64,000 nucleotides of DNA from contig NC_055996.1 of the NCBI RefSeq assembly GCF_018446385.1, positions 16,727,317 to 16,791,316 on the forward strand. The letters run 5' to 3'. Below, piece by piece: positions 1 to 12,158 of this stretch. This DNA comes from Zingiber officinale (lineage: Eukaryota; Streptophyta; Magnoliopsida; Zingiberales; Zingiberaceae). The notes beneath the pieces are model-generated. The model saw only the letters and a program-made list of their open reading frames with translations. It did not search any database and was not told where the DNA came from. The position numbers and the translations under genes were made by a program. The number at the start of each line of letters is the position of its first letter. Position 1 is the stretch's first letter.

Positions 1-149
1 CAGATCATACAGAAATCACTTTAGTTCTTCTCCATCATGCATTAGTTTCATGAAATTTTTGGAATGAGGCTATATGTACTGTAGTATATCTCATAAATTG
101 ACTTCCTACTACATTGCTTAGTCATAAGTATCTTTTGGAAAAACTTTAT

Positions 150-1545
150 AATCAAATTCCTGACTATACTTTTCTTTGAATTTTTGATTACTCATGTTAT
201 CCGTGGTTATGTTTTATTCTAAACACAAACTTGGCTCTCGTTCACTATCGTATGTTCCTTGGTTATAACAATTTGCATTATGGGTATCGTTGCTTGCATA
301 TACCAATCGGACAAATGTATATCTCATGGCTTGTTGCTTTTGATTCTATTTATTTTTTTAGAGGCTTCTTCAAACACTCCTCTAGATATAGGTGACACCT
401 TCTTGATACCACCCAACATTGTACTAGACCTTGCATATCTGACTCCTTCATTCAGTAATGATGCTTAATATCAAAGGTGATTGTTTTCTATGTCCAACTA
501 CATCTCCACTTCTCTTTAGAGTCTCTCCTATTGATTCCTTAGTTTCATCATCCAATCAAGAAAAAAAATCAACTTCCTTCATCAAATGTGCCACATATCC
601 CATCTTTACAATCCCAACCCACTTCCTCACTCTCTTCTACAAGTGACTTTGATGTAGATGCTCCTCAGCGCATACTTCCTTTAAGTGATATCTATGCACA
701 ACGTTCGTCTGTAGCCACCTGGTATCCCCTTCCACAAGCTCTTGTGGTCTATTCTAAATCTATTGATTTGACATGTTTTACCCCAACAATATAAGAATCT
801 AAATTGGCATATTGTGGAGGTTATGGTGTTTGATGCTCTCATTCGTATTGGGACATGGAGCTTAATTCCTTACATTTTCTTCATGAATATTATGGACTCT
901 AAATGAGTCTTCCATCTTAAGTATTATGCTGATGGTTCTCTTGTGGCTAAAGGATTCAATCAACAACCAATTATTGACTTTAACGACTCATTCAACTAGT
1001 CATTAAGATTACAGCTGTTAGATTTTTGCTAGCTATAGATAAGAAACTGGTCAATTTGATAATTAGATATTTCTAATATTTTTTACGGTTATCTTGAGGA
1101 AACTATATTTATGAAACAACTACCTGAGTTTATTGATTTACAATTTTCAACATATGTTTGTCAGCTCAAGAAATCTATATATAGTCTTCAACAAGCCCCT
1201 CATGTATGATTTTATCGCCTGTCTACTTGGCTATATGGACAGGATTCTCTTGCTCAAAGATCAATTCTTCTTTATTTTATAAGTGCAATGTTAGCTCTAT
1301 ATATTTCTTCTTATGTGGTTGATATTATTCTAACTGACAGTGATCAAGAAGACATTGCTACTATATTCCGTCTCTTAATCATGAATTTATAATTCATGAT
1401 CTTGATAATGCTCATTATTTTCTTAGTATTGAACTTTTCTCAAATTCTGAAAGTTGTTTTCTCTCACAAAGCAAATATAGCACTGGAATTCAACGAGTAA
1501 AAATAGATGGTGCATGCCCTATTTCTACACCAAGTATTATAGGTA
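150..1545 (+). pseudogene. Decayed Ty1/copia pol fragment (integrase C-terminus to reverse transcriptase)
   Basis: Conceptual translation in shifting frames gives the copia order. An integrase C-terminal block (FGCSCYPWL, then VFLGYNNLHYGYRCL, about 190-300) is followed by the linker, then reverse transcriptase. RT blocks include LVAKGFNQQPIIDF (about 942-980), LDISNIFYGYLEETIFM (about 1063-1113) and VCQLKKSIYSLQQAPH (about 1156-1203), and YVDD is degraded to YVVD near 1315. Several stops and frame changes show it is dead. No RNase H, LTR or TSD was found; similarity stops near 1545. It is unrelated in sequence to the gag-only elements downstream. The copia assignment is firm, the lineage is not. 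Confidence 0.75.
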
Positions 1546-2344
1546 ACTGATGTGGAATGGATAGTTAGCCACATGAAAAGGAAGGTTTTTTTTTGGGATT
1601 TCACTGTTGTTGAGGGTTTCTAGGTGCCCCCCTTTTCCCTTGGGCACATGGAGGTCGCCTCCCTCTCCCTCCCTCTGGCTCACGCCTGGGATGCCCCTTT
1701 TCTCACGTCTCCGCTTCCATCACCATTAGGATCATGCCACACATGCCTCTGGTGTTGACGGGATCACGTCGGGCACACCAATGGGACCATCCAGTCATCA
1801 CCATCCGCCTGCCCTCTCCTTGGATCACGTGGTCGTCACTTGACTCCATACGCCCCTTCTTCCCTCACCGCCTCCTTCGCAACTAGCTAGATCGCTTGCT
1901 CATTCCTTACTCCTGGCCATTAGTCACCTCCCGAAGGATGCCCCCTCTTTTTCTCACGAGATAGATGCCTTCATCACAAGAAATGCACCGCCATCTCCCC
2001 TTGCCTTCTCCTCAACACATTCCGCACACCGTAGTTTCCTCCACTTCCCCTTATGATGTCGCCTTTGCTGCACGCACTACCTCTGACCACAGCTACTACC
2101 TCTAGCCTAATGCCCTTTGTTGTGCTCCACTAGTAGCCACACCTCTCTAGCACCCTCACCAATGGCTACGCACTGTCATACCCATCGATCACTACCTATT
2201 CCCTCCTCCCTACTATCGTGCCGTTACGCTGCTGATCACGACATATCCTTCCCCACTATGAGCAGTCCTGTCGTCGAGCTTGGGACTATCCCTCCCCCTG
2301 CGTGGCCGGTTACCACTAGCCAACGTCATTGCTGCTATTGGATA
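1546..2344. other. C-rich non-coding stretch, no gene recognised
   Basis: A pyrimidine-rich stretch with many CCTC/CACC runs. The short open frames are low-complexity Ser/Pro/Thr/His and match no protein family I know. It ends at the TSD of the hAT-like element. Confidence 0.5.
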
Positions 2345-2352
2345 CGATAAAC

Positions 2353-3306
2353 CATGGTTTGCAAAATCACGATCTGGATCGTACGATCCTATGATTCGGA
2401 AACCCAAAATCGATCCAGAATCGTGCAGAATCGAGTTTTGCTGTAGGATCACAGCAGGATCAGTAGGATCATAACAGAATCGGTAGGATCATAACAGGAT
2501 CAGAGCAGAGTCGGAGTAGGATCGATGGAAGCTTTGAGAGATCATAACTTTTAACTCGGATTGAACTACAAGGTATATAATATATTAAATCACAACTTGT
2601 TCAGAGATCTTTAATAAATTTCAAAGTTTATCCTTAACCACCCTATTTCAAAAATAAAAAAATATCATTTAAATCCTTTTCGGATGCATAGAAGATTTAA
2701 TCTATTTCTTTCTTCTTGTTAGGATTTTAAATTATTTAAACATATGTTTAAATTTTTTATCAATAATATTCTGTCATTTCTTTTCCCTAAAATAATGAGT
2801 TTTTGAATGTCTATTGTCTAGTATTGCGTGACATCAACCAATCTTTAGAAGATTATTTCCGGTGTTCATATTTGAATCAAAAGATTCAATATCTTTTGTT
2901 ATGTATGTTAGGTGCTTTGTTGGCTTTTAAATTGAATTATCTTATAAACCAAGAAAATATTTTTGATGTTGAATGTGTTATTATTATTATTTTAAAAGAA
3001 ATTTTATATTATTTAATTTTATGATATGAAAATATAAATATTATTACTATGCAAGAATGATAGTTAAATTACTAGTTAATTTAAATTTGTACATGTAGTA
3101 ATGTAATCTGAGGTGTTGAGTGTAAATGATTGTATATATATGAAAAATTAATTATCTATTTATATATAAATGAGTTTTTAGGTATTTTTTATAATTATTA
3201 ATCATGTATGATAAGATTTTAAGAGTTTTGGTAGGATCATACGATTCTATGATCCGATCCTGACCCTAAATCGATTCCGCGTAAGATCGCGATTCTACAA
3301 ACTATG
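2353..3306. mobile_element. Non-autonomous hAT-like DNA transposon
   Basis: The ends form an imperfect terminal inverted repeat. CATGGTTTGCAAAATC at 2353 pairs with the complement of 3306 (CATAGTTTGTAGAATC), with 19 of 23 positions matching and all four differences transitions. The 8-bp flanks are CGATAAAC (2345-2352) and TGATAAAC (3307-3314), one mismatch, as expected for a hAT TSD. Subterminal regions carry several GGATCA/GGATCG words (2375-2530, 3230-3260), which resemble transposase-binding repeats. The interior is AT-rich and has no transposase, so any movement was in trans. The superfamily is inferred from TSD length and the CA...TG termini. Confidence 0.7.
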
Positions 3307-3338
3307 TGATAAACTCTTCTGTTCCATTTCCATCGTCA

Positions 3339-3616
3339 CCCCATAGTGCCCTCTCGGCCATACCGAGCTAGACTCAACACATCTCTTGGTTCCACCGACT
3401 AAACCCCCCATGTTCCACCTACGGTCGCCGCCATCGCCTTCGGCCGCCGCCACAGACTCCGATTGCCGCCATCGTTGCCCCATAGTGCCCTCTCGGCCAT
3501 ACCGAGCTAGATTCAACACACCTCTTAGTTCCACCGACTCAACCCCCATGTTCCACCTACGGTCGCCACCGCCTCCTTTGGCCACCGCCACCGTCGCCTT
3601 TGGCCACCGCCGCCGC
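3339..3616. repeat. Two-copy direct repeat of about 139 bp, C-rich
   Basis: The block beginning CCCCATAGTGCCCTCTCGG at 3339 recurs at 3478 with few changes. Both copies lead into GCC-triplet-rich DNA up to about 3780. Open frames here on both strands are Pro/Ala/Arg low complexity and are treated as non-coding. From 3840 to 4145 I see no gene; this is the DNA element E landed in. Confidence 0.7.
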
Positions 3617-5020
3617 CTTTGGTCACCGCCGCCTTCGGCCATCGCTATTGCCTCCTTTGGCCTTCGACCTCCGTCCGCCGCCGATCGCCGCCACCTCCTC
3701 CAGTCGCACACTCTGGCTGCCACTGCAGTCACCGCCTCGGACCGCTGCCGCTGCAGCCGCTGCCAACCTCCAAGTCTTAGCCGCCGCACTGCCGCCCTGC
3801 CAACTCAACTCACCAGTTGGCTTCACTGCTCTTGATCTAGTCAATCCACCACTCTAGGGGCTTAGCTCCTTGACTGGATACCAAGCTTTTTGTCGATCAA
3901 CCCCGCTGATCAAACGCTCTAGCTCACCTCCACTCCGACTCGACACATCTCCCAGGCTCAAGTATCCAGATGCTCTAACATGACACATGGAGCAATATAG
4001 TGGGCATAGAATAATCTCATGAGATCTTCTACAACACCCGATATGGGTGATGTGATCCCCTGGTACAACGATGAGACATCCTCCTCACCAGGACACAACA
4101 TCTTGTCAGAAGCACATCATCCCCTCTGACAGTCTTGGATATGATATCTCTATAAGTACTCTAGATTAGTTTTGACATTGATCAATTGAGTTAAGTTAGA
4201 CCCTGTGTGTTTGATGCCTTGTGTCTAAGCATGCAGGAATTTTGAAACACAAGAAGTTAAGCGGAAGACACAGTAAGCAAGAAGAATGGCATGGGAAGGG
4301 AGTTGACGGGCTCGGTGTATCCGAGGGACGAGGAGCTATAAAAGAGTACTCCAGTGGAGTGAGAAGGATGCATGAGCACATCCGAGGGACAAGAAGCTTA
4401 GAGGAAGAATGCTCGTGGAGAAAGTCAGAGTTGTGTTCAGGTGAGCTCAACTCTGGACGACCAAACTGTTGGTCCCCTGATGGCGGCAAGAGAGGGGTGA
4501 TTTGCCTTGAAAATCAAATTCAACCTTTCTCAACGTTTCAAACTAAATTAAGAAAACACTTGTATAAAAACAAAACATAAATACATAAATTAAAAAATAG
4601 AGGCAAGAGAATTTACTAGGTTTTGCAATCAGAGGATTGCTAATCCTAGACAAATGAAGTTCACTCAAGTCTCTTTTAGGCAGAGTAGCCTCTTTATAAT
4701 GCTGGTAGCTCACAAAAGTAGTAGAATAAGAATAGAAGTCATTTTACAAGTGATATTCTAAGCTACTGGGATCAAAGATGTATTTATAGCCCTAATCGGG
4801 GCGTCTGGAAGGGTTCCAGGTGCCTGGATGTGGATAGAATTTTATCCTTATTGCATCGGATCACAACAGGTGATGTTTCATTAATTTTTTTGGTTTGGAC
4901 GCCCGGACCCGCTTCGGGCGCCCGGACCAACTTAAACCCGATCCAAAATTGAGGCCGCCTCCAGGGGCACCCTCGACACGCGAGGTGGTCTAGGCGCCTG
5001 GACTCTGCGCACCTGGAATT

Positions 5021-5523
5021 AGGGGTGTAATCGAGCCGAACCGAGACGAACTCTTGGATGTTTGAGTTTGACTCGTTTATAATCAAGCCGAGCTCGAGCT
5101 TTATTTAACGAATATATTCATGACTCACGAACTTATTCGAGCTTTTATCGAGCCTAAACGAACTTAATAAATAAAAATTATAAATTTAAATATTCATTAA
5201 AAACTAAATTATATATTTTTAAAAAATTATAATATTCTTGTTAAAATTTATAATTTTATTCTAATAAATAAATTTAATATATTTGTCTATATTTTTCATA
5301 AGTAGAGTGTAAAATCTATAAATTTAATATCAAAATTATTATTTTTTTATTTAAAAATTGATTCATGAACTTAACGAACATGTTCACGAGCTAACGAGCC
5401 GAATATTGTGAAGCTTGAGCTTGGTTTGTTTATCTTAACGAGCCTAATTAAACGAGCTCAAACGAGCTTTTATCGAATCGAGCTTCGAATAGCTCACGAG
5501 TGGCTTGGCTCATTTACACCCCT
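5021..5523. mobile_element. Small DNA transposon (Mutator-like or unclassified MITE) in D's 3' LTR
   Basis: The terminal inverted repeats are AGGGGTGTAATCGAGCC at the left and the complement of GGCTCATTTACACCCCT at the right. The flanks ACCTGGAATT (5011-5020) and ACCTAGAATT (5524-5533) form a 9-10 bp TSD with one mismatch. D's other LTR shows the empty site (about 7550-7565). The interior is rich in GAGCTCGAGC-like words and AT-rich DNA and has no transposase. A 9-10 bp TSD favours the Mutator superfamily. Confidence 0.7.
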
Positions 5524-5764
5524 ACCTAGAATTGTTCTAGGCGCCCGGACCACAGTCAACATCTAGTTGACTTTTCGTCCTAGTCTTCCGCTCCAGCTCC
5601 GCTCGATTAGATGATTTTGACCATCCGGAATAGGACTCATCCGAAGTCATTTCCCAATCTTCTCGAACAACCTTCCGTTCCGGCTTCTCGTCCCTCAGAA
5701 ATGTTGCGTGTCTCCTTCTCGTCCTCTAGCATGATTTTGCTAAGGTTCTTTTTATCTCTAAATT

Positions 5765-6937
5765 TTAATTTTTTAATTTGTCATTTTTAGTTTTCAATTT
5801 GCACATTGATTTAATGCCAAAATACAGTTGATCAGGTGGTAAGAAGCATACCTCACTTACCATATCAAATCTGAATCTTGATTCTCCCCCTACTTCGCTC
5901 CATGCTTCTGAAGTCACTCCCCCTTCAAAGATGTTGGCTTCTGAGGTGCTTTGGTCTTCGTGGCTAGCCATCAGTGCTAAACCAGTGTATGCTTCTATTT
6001 CTGACTCAGATGATGAGCTTTCGTCCCAAGTGGCCTTGAGATTCTTGTCCTTGTTTTGCTTGGGCCTCTTATCTATTTCCTTTTTGAGTTTTGAGTAGTC
6101 CTCCTTTATATGTCCTTCTTTTTGACATTGGTAGCATTGAATCTTTCTTCTATTTCTTAGAATTTTTCTATTATATTTCTTTAAATTTGTTAGATCTAAA
6201 AATGTTTCTAAATTTCCTTACCATATAAGCTTCTTAGTCTCCTTCCAGATCTGAGTCTGACTCAGGTTCATCCTTTTTGGTGGCTTTTAGTGCTAGATTC
6301 TGGCTTGATTCTTTTGTTGTACCTGCACATTTAGTTTCATGTAATTCTAAAGTTGAAAAGAGTTCATCTAGGGTACTTACCTCCATGTTCTTTGAGATTT
6401 AGTAGGCGTCGATTATCGAGATCCATTCTGGAGTCCTGGGAAAAGTGTTGAGTGTGTAGCATACCAAGTCCTGGTTGTTTACCATTTCACCGAGGTTGAC
6501 CAGTCCGGTGATCAGCTCCTTGATCTTTGCATGTAGTTCAGCTACCTTCTCACCTTTTCTAGATGGATGTTCATTAGCTTGTTTCGAAGAATGTCCCATC
6601 GTGCTAGTTTTGCTTCGGATGTTCCTTCGTGGAGTTCCAGGAACTTCTCCCAGATGTCTTTTGTAGATGTGTAGCTTTCGATGTGATTTACTTCTTGAGG
6701 CGGTAATACACTTAATAAGTGATATTCCGCTCTACTGTTGGCTATGAAATTGCTTTGTTCCTTCTTCATCTAGAGGTATTCTTCTTTCTCTACGCCTTGT
6801 TGATCTTTCAGAACTACAAAACCGTATTTAATTATTAAAAGAATTTCAAAGTCAATTTTTAGGAATACTTCCATTTGACATTTCCAGTGTGCGAAATCCC
6901 CCTCCAACTTTGGTGGGATGAGGCTTGGTCTGGCCAT
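5765..6937 (-). pseudogene. gag of element D (broken)
   Basis: Gag of the Sirevirus-like type. The start is the ATG at 6937, 44 bases after the primer site, giving MARPSLIPPKLEGDF. Downstream, in different frames, are LSVLPPQEVNHIESY, the conserved EKFLELHEGTSEAKLAR (about 6595-6645), KIKELITGLVNLGE, and a zinc knuckle CYQCQKEGHIKEDY near 6100-6140. The knuckle's last Cys is replaced by Tyr. An acidic tail follows (ATWDESSSSESEIEAY). At least two frameshifts and an internal stop disable it. The protein would be the RNA-packaging capsid polyprotein. No protease or RT follows. Confidence 0.75.
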
Positions 6938-6980
6938 TGATTTTGCTTCGGTCAGCAGTTAGTCCTTCTGAAGCATCCTT

Positions 6981-6992
6981 GCTCTGATACCA
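6981..6992 (-). other. Primer-binding site of element D (tRNA-Met type)
   Basis: Reads TGGTATCAGAGC on the minus strand, two bases after the LTR end. It is the standard initiator-tRNA-Met primer site of plant copia elements. Confidence 0.85.
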
Positions 6993-8638
6993 ATTGTTGT
7001 TCCCCTGACGACCGATATGAGGGGGTGAATTGCCCTGAAAATCAAAATCAACCTTTCTCGACGTTTCAAACTAAATTAAGAAAACACTTGTATAAAAACA
7101 AAACATAAATGCTTAAATTAAAAAATAGTGGCAAGAGAATTTACTAGGTTTGTAATTAGAGGATTGCTAATCCTAGACAAATGAAGTTCACTCAAGCCTC
7201 CTTTGGGCGGAGTAACCTCTTTACAACGTTGACATGTCACAAAAGTAGTAGAACAAGAATAGAAGTTGTTTTACAAGTGATGTTCTAAGCTACTGGGATC
7301 AGGGTTGTATTTATAGCCCTGATCGGGGCGCCTGGAAGGGTTCCAGGCACCTAGACGTGGATAGAATTTTATCCTCGTCGCACTGGATCACAATAGGTGG
7401 CGTTTCGATAATTTTTCTAGTCTGGAAGCCTGGACCCGCTCCGGGCGCTCGACCCGCTTAAACTCAATTCGAACTCGAGGGCGCCTCCAGGGGCGCCCGG
7501 AGCGCCCTCGGCACCTGAGGTGGTCCGGGCGGATGGACTAGCTCCGGGTGCCTGGAATTACTCCAGGGGCCCAGACCACAGTCAACATCCAGTTGAATTT
7601 TCATCTGGGTCTTTCGCTCTAGCTCCGTTCGATTGGGTGATTTTGAACATCCAGAATAAGGCTCACCTGAACCCATTTCTTGGTCTTCTCGAGTAACCTT
7701 CCACTCCGGCTTCTCGTCTCTCGGAAACGCCCTACGTCTCCTTCTCGTCCGCCAGCATACTCTTATGTAGTGACTCATCCCTCTGACGCACCAAGTCTGT
7801 CGACTCTCTCCCATGCCATCCTTCTCGCTAACTGTATCTTTCGCTCGACCTCCTGTGCTCCTGAGTTCTTGCACACTTAGACACAAGGTATCAAAATAAC
7901 AACAAGACCTAACTTGACTTGGTTGATCACATCAAAATTATCACGGGGTACTTACACGAACTATCACCCAGGCGTGCGAAGTAGATCTGAGGCACCTCAG
8001 ATGGAATCGAGGGGCCTTGTATGAAGACTGGAGTCGTTGCTAGATATGGGACTTGAGGCACCCCCGACTACTCAAGGCACCTTCAAAAAGTTGGAGTTGT
8101 TACCACTAAGATAAGGCATGGAGTCCAGCTTAGATGAACTGAGGCGCCTATGATGAACTAAGGCACTTCCAATGCTTCCAAATCTAAAAACAACCATTGC
8201 AATGAGGATAACAACTCAGCCCATTGGAGGTTCCTTAGATCACTGGAGGCATCTGGAATGGCCACGTCACTTCTACTAGGAGACTATAAAAAGAGCCCTT
8301 GAGCTCGAAGTTTGTAACACTCTGTATTTCATTTCTAAATTTATACTTAGTATTAATAGTTTCAAACGGTATAAGGAGCTTCTCTACCTTTGACTTGTTG
8401 TTCAATGAGTTTTTTTAGTGAGATGTCATTGCCTTGGATTAGCAACCTCTCCGATTGTAAACCAAGTGCATCCAGAATACTAATGTAAGTTATATAGTGC
8501 ATCCAGAATACTAATGTAAGTTATATCTAACTTATAGTGAATCATTGCTAAGTAGAAAGCAAGAGATTTGGAATTTCAATTTGTAGGTTTTTCCCCCCCC
8601 CCCCCCCCCCCTCTAGTCAATCAATCTGATCTAACAAG

Positions 8639-8714
8639 TGATATCAGAGTCTGACCGCTTTAAAAGGACTACTTGTCATCTAAATAAATAAGGAGAATGG
8701 TCGGATTAAGCATC
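8639..8714 (+). pseudogene. Primer site and first codons of E's gag
   Basis: The primer site TGATATCAGAGT (8639-8650) is the tRNA-Met site with two transitions. The gag ATG is at 8697 and encodes MVGLSI before element A interrupts at 8715. The same motif (MVGPSIYPSKFKGEF) opens the gag of element H, which supports the start. The frame continues at 38716 after A. Confidence 0.75.
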
Positions 8715-9348
8715 TGTAAGTACCCTGAGTTAGTTTTTATATGGTCAACCGGGTTAAGTTAGGTCTTATAGTTTTGATGCCTTATGTTTGAGTGTGCAGG
8801 GACTTAGGAACTTAAAAACTTGAGTGGAAGATGTAGCTAGTGAGAAGGATGACATGGAAAGTGAGTAGACGGGCTAGGTGCATCTGAGGGATGATGTGCT
8901 GTGGAAAAGTACATCGGTGGACGAGAAGAAAACACGCGACACATCCGAGGGACGAGAAGTCAGGGAGGAATCTTGCTTGAGGAGAAGACTGGAGTCGGGT
9001 TCGGGTGAGCTCATTTTTGGATGACTTGAGCATCACCCAAAGAAGCACGAGGAAGAGGTTAACTGGATGCCCTAAAAAAGCTTGGAGGCACCCTCATGCT
9101 CTTGATAGAGGTGCCCTCATGCTTTGATGGAGGCACCCTTATTGTTTGATGGAGGCACCCTAGAGCCTCCCTTGGAGGAACCCTCATAGGAGCTTAGAGG
9201 CTCCTCCAATGAATAGTAGATGTTAGGTTACCATTGAGAAGAGGATAAACTTCTATCCTATTGAAGGTGTCTTGGATCTTCTTGGAGGCGCCTCTAAGTA
9301 ACGGTAACTTTTTTCCAGAGGCTATAAAAAGTTCTCTAGAGCTAGTAA

Positions 9349-12158
9349 TGTTAGGATGTATACTAAAAGCCTAACTTTTGGTATAAACATTTATCTAGAA
9401 ATAAGAATCACATTGGTCAAATGTCTATATTTATGATAAATGTAGTTGCTCAATTAATTTATATTGAAGATAACATGGTGTGTGGTGTCACACACAGAAG
9501 ATCATGTTATCGGTTCCTTATAAATTATAAACAGTAGCTCACGACCAAGATGGAAAGGAACAAACCATTGGAAGGTCGTAGTGTAATTAGGTATTAGTTT
9601 ATCTTAACTATATAATTATACTAGTACACTTAGAGTGTATTGAGTAGGACCATTTGAGTTCATTCCTTTTATACTGACTTTATAAAGGAACAAAGACCTC
9701 AGTTATTATGGAAGTGTGTGCTCTTAATCCTAATATAATAACAAGCACATATATTTGATATTTATTTCTTTAATTTATTAATGGGTGAGATTTAGTTCGA
9801 TGAATCAATAAGCCCGATAAGTTGGGAAATGATATCACTTATAGTGTGTGTTGTTGATTATAGAAGGAAACTGTGTCCTAGAGATACTAGGTTGAGAATG
9901 TCCCCAAGAGGAGCTCAAAAGGATTGTCATGTTAAACCTGCAGGGTGGACTTAGTCCGACATGACGATGAAGTTGAGTGGTACTACTCTTGGAGCTAGAT
10001 ATTAATTAAGTGAGTTGTCAGTAACTTACTTAATTAGTGGACATTTGTTATCTTAAACACAGGGAGACTAACACACTCATAATAAGAAGGAGCCCAAAAA
10101 TGTAATTTGGGATTGGTGTGGTAGTTCAATAAAAATTCTCTAGTGGAATGAATTATTATTGATAAAATTAAGTTGTGTGTTCGGGGCGAACACGGGATGC
10201 TTAATTTTATCGGGAGACCAAAATCAATTCCTCCTCTCGGTCCCTATCGTAGCCTCTTGATTATAGAGTACTATACTCACCTATACCCACCTTCTTACCC
10301 ATCCTATAGGGGGCCGGCCAAGCTAGCTTGGAGACCAAGCTAGGGCCGGCCATGTTTTGGTTCATGGGTGAATTCATGTGGCCGACCCTAGCTTGAACTC
10401 AAGCTTAGGTGGCCGGCCCTATTAAAATAAAAAGGAATTTTATTTTTTAAAATTTTCTTATGTGGATAACATGATTTAAAAGAGAGTTTAAAAATTTAAG
10501 GGTGCGTTTGGTTTGCACCGTTTTCATTTTCATTTTCTGGAAAACGCGCATTTTCTAGAAAACAGAAAATGACTTTTTGTCATTCTCTGTTTTTCTAGAA
10601 AACGATAGCCAATTTTTTAGAAAACGCGCGCGGAAAACGCAAACCAAACACCGTTTTTCAGAAAACGCGCGTTTTCTAGAAAATGAAAATGGAAAATGCG
10701 CGTACCAAACGCCCCCTAAATCTTTCCTTTTATAAGATTCTACAAAAGATTAAGAGAAGAGTTAAATCTCTTTCCTTATTTGTAGATTAAAAGGTTGATT
10801 TTAATTTTGGTAAAAACTTTCCTTTTAATCATGTTCATGATTTAAAAGAGAGTTTAAAAATTAAATATCTCTTTTATAAAGCTTCTACAAAGATTAAGAA
10901 AAGATTAGATATCTTTCCTTATTTGTAGATCGGAAGAGATTTTAATTTTTAAAGATAACTTTTTTTTTATCCACATGTTTAAAAGAAATATTTTAATTTA
11001 TAAAATTTTCTTTTTATTAACCATCATGAAGGGAAAAATTATTAGAGAATTTTTTTATAAAATTTCCGGAAACAAATTAGGAAAGTTTTAATTCTTGATT
11101 GAATTAAATTTCCTTTGCTTGGTTTAAAGTGGCCGGCCACATTGTTGATGAGAAAAAAATTATTTTTAATTAAATAATTTTCCTTATCAATGGCAAAAGA
11201 ATTAATAAAATTTTTATTTAAATTTCCTTATTTGCCAAGGCCAAGGATTATAAAAGAGAGGGTAGAGGTGCCTTCATGGTTAACAACTCTATTATTTTTC
11301 CTCTCTCTTTTTCTTCCTTGGTGTGGCCCGCCATCCTCTCCTCCTTTCTTCTCTTTGATAGCCGAACCTCATCCATCTTGTGGAGACTCATATGGTGGCC
11401 GGATCAAGTTTAGAGAAGAAGAAGAAGAAGGAGAGGAAGAAAGCTTTGTTTCTAGCATCCCTTGGAGCATGATGGTGGTGGCCGAACCTCTTCATCCTAG
11501 AAGATGTTTTGATGGTCGAAACTTGCAAGGAAGAAGAAGGTGCTTGATGGTTCTCATCTCGGAAGATCGTTGCCCACACAACGTCCAAGGTTAGAAGAGG
11601 AATACGATAGAAGATCAAGAGGTCTTTCTAAAAGGTATAACTAGTATTTTTCCTTTCCGCATCATACTAGTTATTTTTTGAAATAATACCAAATACAAGA
11701 GGCATACGATTTTAGTGTTTCGAATTTGTTTTCGATATAGTGTTCTTTTGTTTTTCTTTTCCTTGTGATTTGATTGTTCTTTTCGGTTGACCTAAAGTTA
11801 TTTTAGGAAATTAAATATTAGCTTTCCATAAAAGGTTTTGTCTAGTCGGTGGTGGTTGCTCCCATATCCAAGAAGGTCATGTGCCTCGTCACGTCAGTAC
11901 TGGGAACCAATTATGGAAATTAATATTTAATGGAATTAATAACTTAGGTGATTTGGATCAAACGTGTTAAGTTTCGCAGGAGATCCAAGTCTAAACCTAA
12001 AAGAACAAATAGATTAAGTTTTGGATCAAACGTGTTAAGTTCCGCAGGCGATCCAAAATTTAATTTAAAAGAACACATGGTAGCTAGGAAAAGGTTCAGA
12101 CCTTTGTACAAAATTTTTGTACAGTGGAACCTCTAGGTTTTTCGAGTAGCAACCAACA
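9349..12158. mobile_element. Solo LTR F (about 2.8 kb) in A's 5' LTR
   Basis: The boundaries are TGTTAGGATG and CAACCAACA. The TSD AGTAA is perfect (9344-9348 and 12159-12163), and A's 3' LTR shows the empty site. I find no second LTR, primer site or polyprotein, so it reads as a solo LTR. A Tourist-like MITE lies inside it. An internal duplication has one copy starting near 10471 (split by the MITE) and another at about 10840-10980. Near the 3' end a 68-bp direct repeat (GGATCAAACGTGTTAAGTT at 11956 and 12022) occurs. The 134-codon frame at 11190 is not like any protein I know. Confidence 0.7.
10500..10716. mobile_element. Tourist-like (PIF/Harbinger) MITE, 217 bp
   Basis: The ends GGGTGCGTTTGGTTTGC and the complement of GCGTACCAAACGCCCCC form the inverted repeat. 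The 3-bp TSD TAA lies at 10497-10499 and 10717-10719. The whole unit is nearly palindromic, with repeated GAAAACGCGCGTTTTC words, and would fold into a long hairpin. No coding capacity. Confidence 0.8.

Larger units (their letters stand above)
4467..7956 (-). mobile_element. Element D: truncated gag-only LTR retrotransposon inside E's 5' LTR
   Basis: The 5' LTR (minus sense) is 6995-7956. The partial 3' LTR is 4467 to about 5737 and includes a nested DNA transposon. The TSD is CAAAC (4462-4466) and CGAAC (7957-7961), one G-to-A type difference. The primer site GCTCTGATACCA (complement of TGGTATCAGAGC) is at 6981-6992, followed by gag. The distal gag joins directly to mid-LTR near 5737, so the 3' non-coding region and half of the 3' LTR are deleted. 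The right end reads TGTAAGTACCCC on the minus strand, the same start as E and A LTRs. Confidence 0.82.
4151..8636 (+). repeat. 5' LTR of element E, split by element D
   Basis: LTR parts are 4151-4466 and 7962-8636, about 991 bp together, against 1044 bp for the 3' LTR at 47191-48234. It begins TATAAGTACTC (3' copy TGTAAGTACCC) and ends TCTAACA. A run of 19 C lies at 8593-8611 near the 3' end. It shares the same opening block (GTTAAGTTAG..CCTGTGTG..TGTCTAAG) with the other gag-only LTRs in the window. Confidence 0.85.

Noticed and set aside
3386..3835. Pro/Ala/His-rich open frames on both strands as a gene.
   Set aside because: Low-complexity GCC-rich DNA with a direct repeat; frames are open on several strands at once.
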